Source of the DNA: CAZZKF01 sp964654995
GTDB lineage: Bacteria > Pseudomonadota > Alphaproteobacteria > CAZZKF01
Assembly (NCBI GenBank): GCA_964654995.1
Contig: CAZZKF010000024.1
Span: 1 to 35,795 of the forward strand
Reading direction: 5' to 3'
Length of the DNA stretch: 35,795 nt
Shown: one piece after another, positions 15,182-22,782 of the stretch
How positions within the stretch are numbered: position 1 is the first letter of the stretch
Layout: the number at the start of each line of letters is the position of its first letter
Position numbers and translations under genes: made by a program
Notes under the pieces: generated by a model
What the model saw: the letters and a program-made list of their open reading frames with translations, nothing else
Databases searched by the model: none
Told to the model about the DNA's origin: nothing

Positions 15182-16606
15182 CTATCTCCTCTGGAATTCG
15201 GGGCTGGCGAGCAGCATGGCGAGGCCTTGGGCGCGGCTTTCGGCACGGCCGATGGCGGTGCGGGATTCGCGGCTCAGAAGCGGCCCGAGGATGCGATCGG
15301 CGAGGGCCAGCGGATCGATCCGTTCGCCCATCTTGTCGGCCAGCGCCATCGCCCATTCGGCACGCCGCAGCACCGCGTCGGCCCCGACCCAGTCGCCGGC
15401 GGTATCCGGCCAGCCGGCCGGCGAGGGAGCAGCGAACGGCCGCTGGCCGAGGAGCTCAAGCGAGCCGATCAGCTTGCGCGACATGTCCTCGCCACCGTTC
15501 TTCAGATTGAGCGCCCGCAGCGCCGAGACGACGAATTCATTGGGCGTCTTCACCTTCGCCGGCTCCGGCGTCCAGGCGGGATCAAACGTGACCAGCGCCG
15601 CACTCACCGCCGCCAGATCGCCGTCGCTGTCCAGGAAGGTTCTTGCCAGCCGCTCGACCGCGTTTGCCGGCGGCGCATCGGCGATGAAATGGCGGGCGAG
15701 CTTGGTGGCGATATGGCGCGCGGTGGCCGGATGGCGGGCGAGATCGGCAAGGATGGCTTCGCCCTGCTCGCGCCCACTGTCGCCATAGCTGCGGCCCAGC
15801 AGGCGGCGCCGGCCGGGCTCGTGGATCACGTCGACGAAGGCAAAGGTCCCCGGTGTGCCCGGCACGCGGCGGCCGTTGGCCACCGTCCAGCCGGTCAGGG
15901 CCCTGGCGAATTCGGTGACGTCGTCCTGGCTGTAGCCGGCATCGACACCGAGGGTGTGCAGCTCGAGAATCTCACGTGCCAGGTTCTCATTGAGACCGAG
16001 GCCACGCCGCCGCCCGAGGCGCGAGTTGGGCCCGACCGAGCGCAGGTTGTCGAGGTACATCAGCATCGCCGGATGGCGCACGGCGGCCAGCAGCATGTCG
16101 GTAAAGCGCCCGGTGACATGCGGGCGGATGGCCTCGCGCTCGAACGCCCCGGCCAGCGCAATCACCTGCGGCTTGGTGGCGGAGACCGTGAAGTGGTTGG
16201 CCCAGAAGTGCACCAGATGCTCGCGAAACGGCTGGCCGGTTTCGATCGCCGCCCAGGTCCGCGCCGCCGCCTCGCGCATGTAGATGGGGCCGACGAGATC
16301 GCGAAAACGGCCGACGACGGCGTCCTCATCGGCCCGGTTCGCCGAACCCCGGCGGCGTCGCGGCTGTTGGCGCCCGGGCTTGCGTCGTGTCTTTTTGGCG
16401 TTCCGGCGCTGCTCCCGAAACCGGGCCAGGGCCACGAAGATCTCACGCGATGAGGCAAGGCCAGCCAGCGCCCGCGGGCTTGCCTCCGACCCCTTGAGCT
16501 GGGCAAGCAGCCAGCCTCTGGGGTCAGCGCCAATGTCGCCGACCTCGCCGGCGCCGGCGCCGAGGCCGAAGCGATTGGCGGCAATGAAGGCATCGGCCCG
16601 GACCAT
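15182..16606 (-). CDS. DUF1800 family protein
   Basis: 474-residue helical protein of the DUF1800 family, first gene of the DUF1800-DUF1501 operon. Family marks are NRFGLG (11-16), FWANHFTVS (134-142), MYLDNLRSVGPN (183-194), NENLAREILELHTLGV (206-221) and FARALTGWT (233-241). A very basic stretch at about 67-86 (REQRRNAKKTRRKPGRQQPRR region) looks like a flexible insert. No clear signal peptide is seen. The ATG at 16606 has AAGGAGA 5 nt upstream. A perfect -10 (TATAAT) lies 81 bp upstream. Function unknown; the pairing with an exported Tat partner is the only hint. Confidence 0.9.
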   Translation of the reverse strand: MVRADAFIAANRFGLGAGAGEVGDIGADPRGWLLAQLKGSEASPRALAGLASSREIFVALARFREQRRNAKKTRRKPGRQQPRRRRGSANRADEDAVVGRFRDLVGPIYMREAAARTWAAIETGQPFREHLVHFWANHFTVSATKPQVIALAGAFEREAIRPHVTGRFTDMLLAAVRHPAMLMYLDNLRSVGPNSRLGRRRGLGLNENLAREILELHTLGVDAGYSQDDVTEFARALTGWTVANGRRVPGTPGTFAFVDVIHEPGRRRLLGRSYGDSGREQGEAILADLARHPATARHIATKLARHFIADAPPANAVERLARTFLDSDGDLAAVSAALVTFDPAWTPEPAKVKTPNEFVVSALRALNLKNGGEDMSRKLIGSLELLGQRPFAAPSPAGWPDTAGDWVGADAVLRRAEWAMALADKMGERIDPLALADRILGPLLSRESRTAIGRAESRAQGLAMLLASPEFQRR

Positions 16607-16686
16607 GGCATCTCCTTGCGGGGCCGGCGATTACGGGCGCGGATCACTCGTGTCCGCCCGGCCGCTGCAAACGCGGCATTGTCTCG

Positions 16687-16692
16687 ATTATA
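16687..16692 (-). promoter_or_regulatory. Candidate -10 element for the DUF1800-DUF1501 operon
   Basis: TATAAT on the minus strand, in an otherwise very GC-rich 213-bp region between divergent genes. No good -35 is visible at 16-18 bp spacing (CAGGAT at 17), so the assignment rests on the -10 match and the position alone. Confidence 0.4.
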
Positions 16693-16819
16693 CGCGCGAG
16701 CCGGCCGAAATCCTGCGGACAGAACCTTGGGGTCGGGCCGGCGATGTTAAGCCTTCTTTGCGAGCCGGGCCTGGGGTAGGCTGGGCCGAAGGTGACCAGG
16801 GTATGGCAAGAGGCGCGTC

Positions 16820-17089
16820 ATGAAATCTCTGCGCAAGCTGTTTTCCGAGCATCCGGCAAGCGTCGGCGAATCTTACGGCGAGCACGCCCGCGTCGCCCTG
16901 TCGTTTGCCGTCGAGCTGGCGAAGGCGGCGGTCGTCTGCCTGATCCACGCGATCTTACCATTCCTGTTCACCCGCACGGCAAGCGCCATCTTAAGCCGGC
17001 TTTACGGCCGCATGGTACGCGCCCGCCACATCTCGCCGCGCCCGGGGCGCACGGCCGACGGCGAGGTGATCCTGACCTTCGAGATTTAG
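16820..17089 (+). CDS. DUF6356 family small membrane protein
   Basis: 89-residue protein that begins KLFSEHPASVGESYGEHA, the conserved opening of the DUF6356 family, known mainly from alphaproteobacteria. A single hydrophobic segment (ELAKAAVVCLIHAILPFLFT, about 33-52) suggests one membrane span, followed by a basic region with RLYGRMVRARH. Function is unknown. The ATG at 16820 follows AAGAGGCG. It stands alone between the divergent DUF1800 operon and the convergent TetR gene. Confidence 0.8.
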   Translation: MKSLRKLFSEHPASVGESYGEHARVALSFAVELAKAAVVCLIHAILPFLFTRTASAILSRLYGRMVRARHISPRPGRTADGEVILTFEI

Positions 17090-17095
17090 AGCGTG

Positions 17096-17128
17096 AAAAA
17101 AGCGGCCGCGGTTACGAATTCCGCGGCT
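17096..17128 (-). terminator. Likely terminator of the TetR gene
   Basis: CCGCGG (17121-17126 and 17106-17111, minus-strand reading) forms a stem around a 9-nt loop that contains the TetR stop codon. GCGG and six T (complement of 17096-17101) follow. The stem is short and overlaps the coding end, so confidence is moderate. Confidence 0.5.
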
Positions 17129-17792
17129 CGCACAGGCGCCGGAAGCCGGCGGCGATGAACGGGATCATGCGGTCATAGGCGGCCCGGAAATCCTCGGCAT
17201 GGCACAGGCCGTTGGAGAGGATGTCGATCCGCCCGGTGCGCGCAAAGGTCAGCGTCAGGGCCCCCGACATGTAGTGGTACGACCAGTAGATGTCCTCTTC
17301 GCGGGCGTTGGGCAGCGCGCGTTTGAGCGCTTCGATGAAGCGGCTGACCAGCGGATTGAAGTGCTTGGTCATCATCTGCCGGCCCCAGACCGGCGAGTTG
17401 TTGATGTAGGCGACCAGCGCCAGATAGTTCCGCCAGCCCGGGTCTTCCTGTTCCTGGGCGAATTCCATGGGCCGCAGGAAGGCCTCGATGATCGCCTCGA
17501 CGCTTGGGCCTTCGGGGCCGGCGGCGCGCTCGCAGGCATCCAGGGCCTGGCGCCGATGATCGTTGAGAATCTTGGCCCGGCGCATGAACACGGCATCGAA
17601 CAGATCCCGCTTCTTGCCGAAATGATAGCTGGCGAGCGCAACGTCGACCCCGGCCTTGTCGGCGATCTGGCGCAGCGTCACCCCGTCATAGCCATGGAGC
17701 GCGAACAGCTCCTCGGCGGCATCGAGGATACGTTCCTTGCGCGGCCGCGGCTCCACGGTCGAGGTGCCGGTCTCGGTAATCTGTTCAGCCAT
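17112..17792 (-). CDS. TetR/AcrR family transcriptional regulator
   Basis: 226-residue regulator. The N-terminal helix-turn-helix domain spans about 19-66 (RILDAAEELFALHGYDGVTLRQIADKAG split by the turn, then ASYHFGKKRDLFDAV). The C-terminal ligand domain has PGWRNYLALVAYINNSP and YWSYHYMSGALTLTFARTGR, a type seen in regulators of fatty-acid or aromatic catabolism. It diverges from the operon that starts with TonB-dependent receptor 2, and three TTCAAY-N4-GTTGAA repeats lie between them. I infer that it represses that operon and itself, with release by a substrate or its CoA derivative. The ATG at 17792 is the natural start, just before the short non-conserved N-terminal tail. Confidence 0.9.
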   Translation of the reverse strand: MAEQITETGTSTVEPRPRKERILDAAEELFALHGYDGVTLRQIADKAGVDVALASYHFGKKRDLFDAVFMRRAKILNDHRRQALDACERAAGPEGPSVEAIIEAFLRPMEFAQEQEDPGWRNYLALVAYINNSPVWGRQMMTKHFNPLVSRFIEALKRALPNAREEDIYWSYHYMSGALTLTFARTGRIDILSNGLCHAEDFRAAYDRMIPFIAAGFRRLCEPRNS

Positions 17793-17869
17793 GCGGGTCC
17801 TGCTGCGTGGCGATTGGCGCTGGTTTCATTTCACTCTAGAGGAACTCCAGGCATGAGTGAACACCCCAA

Positions 17870-17885
17870 TTCAACACATGTTGAA
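17870..17885. promoter_or_regulatory. Candidate TetR operator 1
   Basis: TTCAACACATGTTGAA has perfect 6-bp inverted arms (TTCAAC/GTTGAA) around 4 bp. It is the copy closest to the TetR gene and is well placed for autoregulation. Confidence 0.65.
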
Positions 17886-17893
17886 AAAATCGG

Positions 17894-17923
17894 TTGACAA
17901 TTCAATAAGCGTTGAATTTTAAT
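17894..17923 (+). promoter_or_regulatory. Sigma-70-type promoter of the TBDR2-hydrolase operon
   Basis: A consensus -35 TTGACA (17894-17899), an 18-bp spacer and a -10 TTTAAT (17918-17923). It points at the receptor gene starting at 18089. Operator 2 fills the spacer and operator 3 lies just downstream, a classical arrangement for repression. Confidence 0.75.
17901..17916. promoter_or_regulatory. Candidate TetR operator 2
   Basis: TTCAATAAGCGTTGAA lies within the -35/-10 spacer. The same 16-mer is repeated 25 bp further on as part of a longer direct repeat of 19 bp. Confidence 0.65.
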
Positions 17924-17925
17924 GT

Positions 17926-17941
17926 TTCAATAAGCGTTGAA
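17926..17941. promoter_or_regulatory. Candidate TetR operator 3
   Basis: Exact second copy of TTCAATAAGCGTTGAA, positioned over the predicted transcription start. Together with operators 1 and 2 it gives three sites with the pattern TTCAAY-N4-GTTGAA within 72 bp. Confidence 0.65.
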
Positions 17942-18088
17942 TTTGCCGGGCGGCGTTGGGGGTCGACCACGATCGTCTCGGATGTCGGACAGTCGGTGTA
18001 GCGCCAGCGAAGCGTCACCCGAGCCCGGTTCGCACGAACCCAAAGACAAGAAACGCCGAAGACAAGTGACTCTTGCAGGGAGGATCCC

Positions 18089-20374
18089 GTGATCAGGAAT
18101 ATCCAGCTTGCCGCGGTTGCGGCCGTTATTGCGCTCACCTCCGGCCCGATGCCGCGGGCATTTGCCCAGGACGCGGCCGACGCCGAGGGCGATTCAGCCA
18201 GCGGCTATACCCTGGAGGAAATCGTCGTTACCGCGCGCCGGCGCCAGGAATCCCTGCAGGACGTGCCGATTTCGGTCTCCGCCTTCAGCGAAACCCGGAT
18301 TCAGGACTTGCAGGCCGATGATCTCTCCGGCATCCAGTATTCGGTGCCCAACCTCTATCTCGACAAGGGCGATGCCGGCAATGCGGTGATCTACATCCGC
18401 GGCATCGGCCAGAATGACTCGCTGGCCTTTGCCGATGCCGGCGTCGGCGTCTATGTCGACGATGTGTTCATCGCCCGCTCGCAGGCCGCCTTTCTCGAGC
18501 TGTTCGATGTCGAGCGCATCGAGGTGCTGCGCGGGCCCCAGGGTACGCTGTACGGGCGGAACACCAGCGGCGGGGCGATCAAGTTCGTCTCCACCACGCC
18601 GCCGGATCAGTTGGAAGTCTATGGCGAGATCGGCGGCGGCAGCGATGCCTTTGCCACCGTCAAGGGGCGCATCGGCGGGCCGCTGGCCGGCGACAAACTG
18701 AAGGGCAAGATCGCCTTTTCGGCCAACCGGCGCGACGGATTCGCCAAGAATTCGGTGACCGGCAAGGACGACGGCGACCTCAAGTCGTTTGCCTGGCGCG
18801 GTGCGCTGCTGTTCACGCCCAACGAGGATGTCGATGTACAGTTCACCTTCGACGGCAAGATCGACCGCCCCAACACCTCGCGCAGCCCGGTGCGTGAAAC
18901 CACGGTCACCGGCGTTGCCGATCCGATCGGCGCGCCCTTCGTGCCGAGCGTGTTCCAGCCCAATCCCGATCCCTACAAGGTCGATGTCAATGCCAACGGG
19001 CTGTCCGATCTGACCGCCTACGGCTTTACCCTCAAGATCAACTGGCGCACCGGATCCGCCTGGTCGGTGGAATCAATCACCTCGTACAGGAAGATGGATT
19101 TCGACCTCAATCTCGATACCGACGGCACGCCGTTGCCGATTCTCGACATTCTGGTGCTGCAGGACGAAAAGCAGTTCAGCCAGGAACTGCGCCTCAGCTA
19201 TGATGCCGGCGGTGCCCTGGCATTCACCAGCGGCGTCTATTTCTTCCATGATGACGACCTGACGTTCAGCGGCGTCGATTTCGGTTCCGCTTCGCTGTTC
19301 GGTTTTCCGATCATCCTGTTCGGCTTTCCCAGCACCCAGCTTGCGGACACCGACCAGAAGACCGATTCGCTGGCCTTTTTCGGCGATGCCACGGTGGCGC
19401 TGACCGACCGGCTGAGCGTGTCTGCCGGACTGCGCTACACCTACGAGAAGAAGAAGTCGGCGCGCCGGTTCGAGAACTTTTTCGACATCACGGTGTCCGC
19501 AATCAACGATACGCCGCCGTTCCTGCAGGGCGCCGGGGTTCCCGGTATTGCGATCAGCGGCAAGGACAGCTTCGATTCGTTCACGCCGAAGTTTTCCGCA
19601 TCCTTCCAGGCGAGCGACGACGTGCTGCTCTATGCCACCGTCGCCAAGGGCTTCAAGAGCGGCGGTTTCGACGGCCGGGCCAATTCCACCTTCGGCTTCC
19701 AGCCGTTCAAGCCGGAGACCGTATGGAGCTATGAAGGCGGCGTCAAATCGACCTGGGCGGACGGCAAGCTCATCATCAACGCCGCCTATTTCTACAATGA
19801 TTATACCAACTTGCAGGTGACGTCCTTCGGCTCCAACCCGGAGACCGGGACCTTTGCCAGCCTGTTTACCAATGCCGCCAAGGCGCGCATTCAGGGGATC
19901 GAGCTGGAGCTCGCCGCGCGGCCGACCCAGGCGCTGATGCTGAACGCCAGCGTCGGCTTTCTCGATTCCGAGTACAAGAAGTTCGAAACCCTGGTCGGCG
20001 GCGTGGTGACCGATGTGAGTAACCGCAAGCTGGTCAATGCGCCGAAATGGAACGCCAGCGTCAGCGCCACCCTCGACCAGCCGATCAGCAACAGGCTGAT
20101 CGGAACCGCCCATATCGATGCCAACTACCGCAGCAAGAACTACAACGAAATCACCGCCTCCGAGCTGCTGGCCCAGAACAAGTACATTCTGGTCAACGCC
20201 TATGTCTCGGTGCGCGGTGAAGACGGGCGCTGGGAATTTCGCGCCGGGGTGAAGAACCTGACCGACCGGGCGATCCGGGTTCAGGGCTTCAACCTGTCGG
20301 AATTCCCCGGCTATCAGTTGAGCTTCTTCTCGGCGCCGCGGACCTTCGACTTCCGCCTGTTCTATCGCTACTGA
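18089..20374 (+). CDS. TonB-dependent outer-membrane receptor 2
   Basis: 761-residue receptor, first gene of the TetR-flanked operon. A signal peptide (LAAVAAVIALTSGPMPRAFAQ) is followed by the TonB box LEEIVVTARR (42-51), the plug domain with IYIRGIGQND, VGVYVDDVF and VEVLRGPQGTLYGRNTSGG, and the barrel with AKGFKSGGFDGR. The C-terminus ends in FRLFYRY, with an aromatic last residue. This receptor type is common in sphingomonads and often sits beside catabolic genes. The following esterase and CoA-ligase genes suggest an ester or lipid-like ligand (inference). The start is a GTG at 18089, chosen for AGGGAGG 6 nt upstream. The predicted leader is about 155 nt. Confidence 0.93.
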   Translation: MIRNIQLAAVAAVIALTSGPMPRAFAQDAADAEGDSASGYTLEEIVVTARRRQESLQDVPISVSAFSETRIQDLQADDLSGIQYSVPNLYLDKGDAGNAVIYIRGIGQNDSLAFADAGVGVYVDDVFIARSQAAFLELFDVERIEVLRGPQGTLYGRNTSGGAIKFVSTTPPDQLEVYGEIGGGSDAFATVKGRIGGPLAGDKLKGKIAFSANRRDGFAKNSVTGKDDGDLKSFAWRGALLFTPNEDVDVQFTFDGKIDRPNTSRSPVRETTVTGVADPIGAPFVPSVFQPNPDPYKVDVNANGLSDLTAYGFTLKINWRTGSAWSVESITSYRKMDFDLNLDTDGTPLPILDILVLQDEKQFSQELRLSYDAGGALAFTSGVYFFHDDDLTFSGVDFGSASLFGFPIILFGFPSTQLADTDQKTDSLAFFGDATVALTDRLSVSAGLRYTYEKKKSARRFENFFDITVSAINDTPPFLQGAGVPGIAISGKDSFDSFTPKFSASFQASDDVLLYATVAKGFKSGGFDGRANSTFGFQPFKPETVWSYEGGVKSTWADGKLIINAAYFYNDYTNLQVTSFGSNPETGTFASLFTNAAKARIQGIELELAARPTQALMLNASVGFLDSEYKKFETLVGGVVTDVSNRKLVNAPKWNASVSATLDQPISNRLIGTAHIDANYRSKNYNEITASELLAQNKYILVNAYVSVRGEDGRWEFRAGVKNLTDRAIRVQGFNLSEFPGYQLSFFSAPRTFDFRLFYRY

Positions 20375-20446
20375 ACCGGCGGGACGCGCGCTCGCACGGC
20401 TGGTGCCGCCGCCCCCACCCGGGCGGCGCAGGGAAGGGGATGGCAG

Positions 20447-21406
20447 ATGGCCTTGGACCAACAGACGGCGGAGCTCTTGGGCCGGCTCAATGCCCCGGCC
20501 GAGGGCGCGTCTGAGGCGGCCGCGGAGGTGAGCATTGCGGCGGCGCGCATCGGCGCCCGTGCCGTCTGGTTGATGTTCGCCGGCGACGACGAGGCCGCCT
20601 GCCGGGCCGAAGACATCGAAGTGCCGGGCGCCGCCGGGCCAATACCGGCGCGGCTCTATCGTCCGCTCGCGCCCGAGCGCAAACACCTGCCGCTGGTTTT
20701 GTTCCTTCACGGCGGCGGCTGGTCACTGGGCGATCTCGACAGCTACGACGGTTTGATGCGGGCGCTGTGCGCGGGAAGCGGCGTCGCCTTTCTCAGCCTC
20801 GACTATCGCCTGGCACCCGAGCACAAGTTTCCGGCGGGCCTCGACGACGGGCTTGCGGCCGTGCGCTGGCTGGCGCAGGAGGCCGCAAGCCTGGGCGCCG
20901 ACGCGGGCCGCCTGGCGGTGATGGGGGACAGCGCCGGCGGCAACCTCGCCGCCGTCATCGCCCAGAGCTTGGCCGACGGCTCTGGGCCGCGGCTTGCCGC
21001 CCAGTTCCTGCTCTACCCGATGCTTGACGTCAGCGTGCCGCACGATGCCTATCCCTCGCGCATGGCGTTTGGCAACGGCGAATATCTGCTGACGCGCGAC
21101 GCCATTGACGGGGCGGTGGCCTGGTATCTCGACGATCCCGCCCGGGTCAGCGACCCGCGCATCTCGCCGCTTCTGGCGCAAGACTTGAGCGGGCTGCCCT
21201 TTACGCTGCTGCTGACCGCCGGGTTCGACCCGTTGCTCGACGAGGCCCGGGCTTACCACGCGCGCCTGCGCGCCGCCGGCGTGCCGACAGAGTTCAAATG
21301 TTTTGAGACCACGATCCACGCCTTTCTGTCCTTCGGCGTTTTGGATGTTGCCCGTGAGGCGCGGCGCTTTCTGGCGCGCCAGGTACGGGCGCGACTGCTG
21401 GACTGA
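20447..21406 (+). CDS. Alpha/beta hydrolase, HSL-type esterase
   Basis: 319-residue esterase of the hormone-sensitive-lipase family, with no signal peptide, so cytoplasmic. The oxyanion motif HGGGW is at 88-92, the nucleophile S162 in GDSAGG, the acid is D261 in GFDPLLDE and the base H291 in IHAFLSF. DYRLAPEHKFPA (119-130) is also typical. It hydrolyses short or medium acyl esters; the natural substrate is unknown. It lies 72 bp after the receptor and 37 bp before the secreted hydrolase, so it is in the same operon. GAAGGGG lies 7 nt before the ATG at 20447; another ATG at 20440 is out of frame. Confidence 0.92.
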   Translation: MALDQQTAELLGRLNAPAEGASEAAAEVSIAAARIGARAVWLMFAGDDEAACRAEDIEVPGAAGPIPARLYRPLAPERKHLPLVLFLHGGGWSLGDLDSYDGLMRALCAGSGVAFLSLDYRLAPEHKFPAGLDDGLAAVRWLAQEAASLGADAGRLAVMGDSAGGNLAAVIAQSLADGSGPRLAAQFLLYPMLDVSVPHDAYPSRMAFGNGEYLLTRDAIDGAVAWYLDDPARVSDPRISPLLAQDLSGLPFTLLLTAGFDPLLDEARAYHARLRAAGVPTEFKCFETTIHAFLSFGVLDVAREARRFLARQVRARLLD

Positions 21407-21443
21407 TGCCGTCGGCGGAATGGCCAGAAAGGGGGGCATGATC

Positions 21444-22724
21444 ATGAACCATCACATCGTTCCTGGCAGGCGAACCGGTTTTGCCACGCAATTGCGCCGG
21501 CTGACACTGGGCCTGGCCGTCGGCGTCCTGGGCCTGGCGGCGCTGCCGGTAACGTCGCCGGCGGCGCAACTGGTGCTGGAGGCCACCTATACGAGCGGCA
21601 TTTCCAACGGCTGGGTCAAGGTCGAGCGCTGGCGCGACACCACCACGGCGTTCACCCAGGAAACCTTCCCGCCCGATGGCCGCGGCGATCAGAGCGGCCA
21701 GCGCAAGACCTTCTTCGGCGGTGACGGAACACCGCATTCGTCGCGCTTTCTGCTCTATTACGCGCCGGGCTGGAACACCAACAGCAAGGCGACGCCGGTG
21801 CTCCTCGTCCACGGCGCCAATCAGGACGCCGACCTTGCCTGGGCCAATCCCAATGAGGCCGGCGACTACGGCTGCGGCCGCCAGACCTGCCCGACCAGCG
21901 GCCTGATGCAGGCGCTGGCCGGCGACAACTTCAAGGTCTTTGCCATCTCCTTTCCCCACAAGAACGGCGACGGCTATTTCTGGGCCGAGCAGATCGCCGA
22001 CGCCGTCCAGATCGTGCTGAATGCCACCGGTGCCACCAAGGTCGATGTCGTTGCCTGGTCGAAGTCGGCGTTCAATGCCCGCATGTATGTCTCGTCGGTG
22101 CGCCAGTCCTGGGGCACCGCCTACCGCGGCGACGTGCGCCGTCTGATCATGCTCGGCGGGCCGAACAATGGCATCGATCTGTCGTTCCGCCACGGCTGGA
22201 CGTTCAGCCTCACCGTCTATCCGGAATGCGGCGGCGTGATCAACGGGCCGGTCCCCAACGACTGGCTGGTGTGCTTCGGGGTCTGGCGCAACGGTCCGCA
22301 ATGGACCTACGGCTCGTCCTATTTCCCCGGCTCGGCGCAGATGCTCAAGCGCTGGGACTCGGTCTACGGCCTGGCCACCCTGGAGCAGGACTGGTGGACC
22401 ACCTATTACGGCGGCTGGGGGTTCTACACCCATTCGCCGGGGATCACCGCCTATCTCGGCGCCTCGCTGGTGGATACGGTGCGCAATGCCGGCACCCCGG
22501 CCAGCGTGCGGGTCCACAATCTGTGCGGCAATCAGGCGGATATCGCGTTGCTGCACAATGAACACACGGGGCCGTCCGACGGCGTTCTGTTCATCGCCAG
22601 CTGCAATGATTCGACCGGTATCGCCAATGACGGCGGCGCCGCGGTGATTGCCGTCAATCATCTCGAGCTTGGCTGGGACACGCCGGCGGTCAACCAGATC
22701 AAGACCTGGCTGATTGCGCCATAA
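21444..22724 (+). CDS. Secreted alpha/beta hydrolase (lipase-like)
   Basis: 426-residue exported hydrolase. A signal peptide (RRLTLGLAVGVLGLAALPVTSPAAQ) is followed by the core: VLLVHGANQDAD (119-130) with the oxyanion loop, a probable nucleophile S206 in VVAWSKSA, SDG (378-380) as possible acid region and H406 in VNHLELGWD as base. The nucleophile elbow reads A-W-S-K-S and not G-X-S-X-G. Six or more cysteines suggest disulfides. The layout recalls secreted class 2-like lipases, but the substrate is unknown. It would act in the periplasm or outside the cell, before or during uptake through receptor 2. Of two nearby ATGs, the one at 21444 has GGGGGG at 7 nt; the one at 21438 is too close. Confidence 0.8.
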   Translation: MNHHIVPGRRTGFATQLRRLTLGLAVGVLGLAALPVTSPAAQLVLEATYTSGISNGWVKVERWRDTTTAFTQETFPPDGRGDQSGQRKTFFGGDGTPHSSRFLLYYAPGWNTNSKATPVLLVHGANQDADLAWANPNEAGDYGCGRQTCPTSGLMQALAGDNFKVFAISFPHKNGDGYFWAEQIADAVQIVLNATGATKVDVVAWSKSAFNARMYVSSVRQSWGTAYRGDVRRLIMLGGPNNGIDLSFRHGWTFSLTVYPECGGVINGPVPNDWLVCFGVWRNGPQWTYGSSYFPGSAQMLKRWDSVYGLATLEQDWWTTYYGGWGFYTHSPGITAYLGASLVDTVRNAGTPASVRVHNLCGNQADIALLHNEHTGPSDGVLFIASCNDSTGIANDGGAAVIAVNHLELGWDTPAVNQIKTWLIAP

Positions 22725-22782
22725 GCCCCGTTGGTCCTGTCGGCGCGCCGGCGTCGGCGCAGTTGGTGAGTTGAGGGACGCG

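Noticed and set aside
14054..16453. A very long plus-strand open frame opposite the DUF1800-DUF1501 operon
   Set aside because: It is the antisense of two well-supported genes in high-GC DNA, rich in Arg, Gly, Ala and Gln, with no motif or ribosome site. The same holds for long antisense frames at 1965-3353, 19073-20710, 21294-23297 and 25917-27251.
20374..20446. A GC hairpin (GCCGCCC/GGGCGGC) after receptor 2 as a terminator
   Set aside because: There is no T-run, and the next gene follows in the same direction with a good ribosome site; it is more likely internal to the operon.
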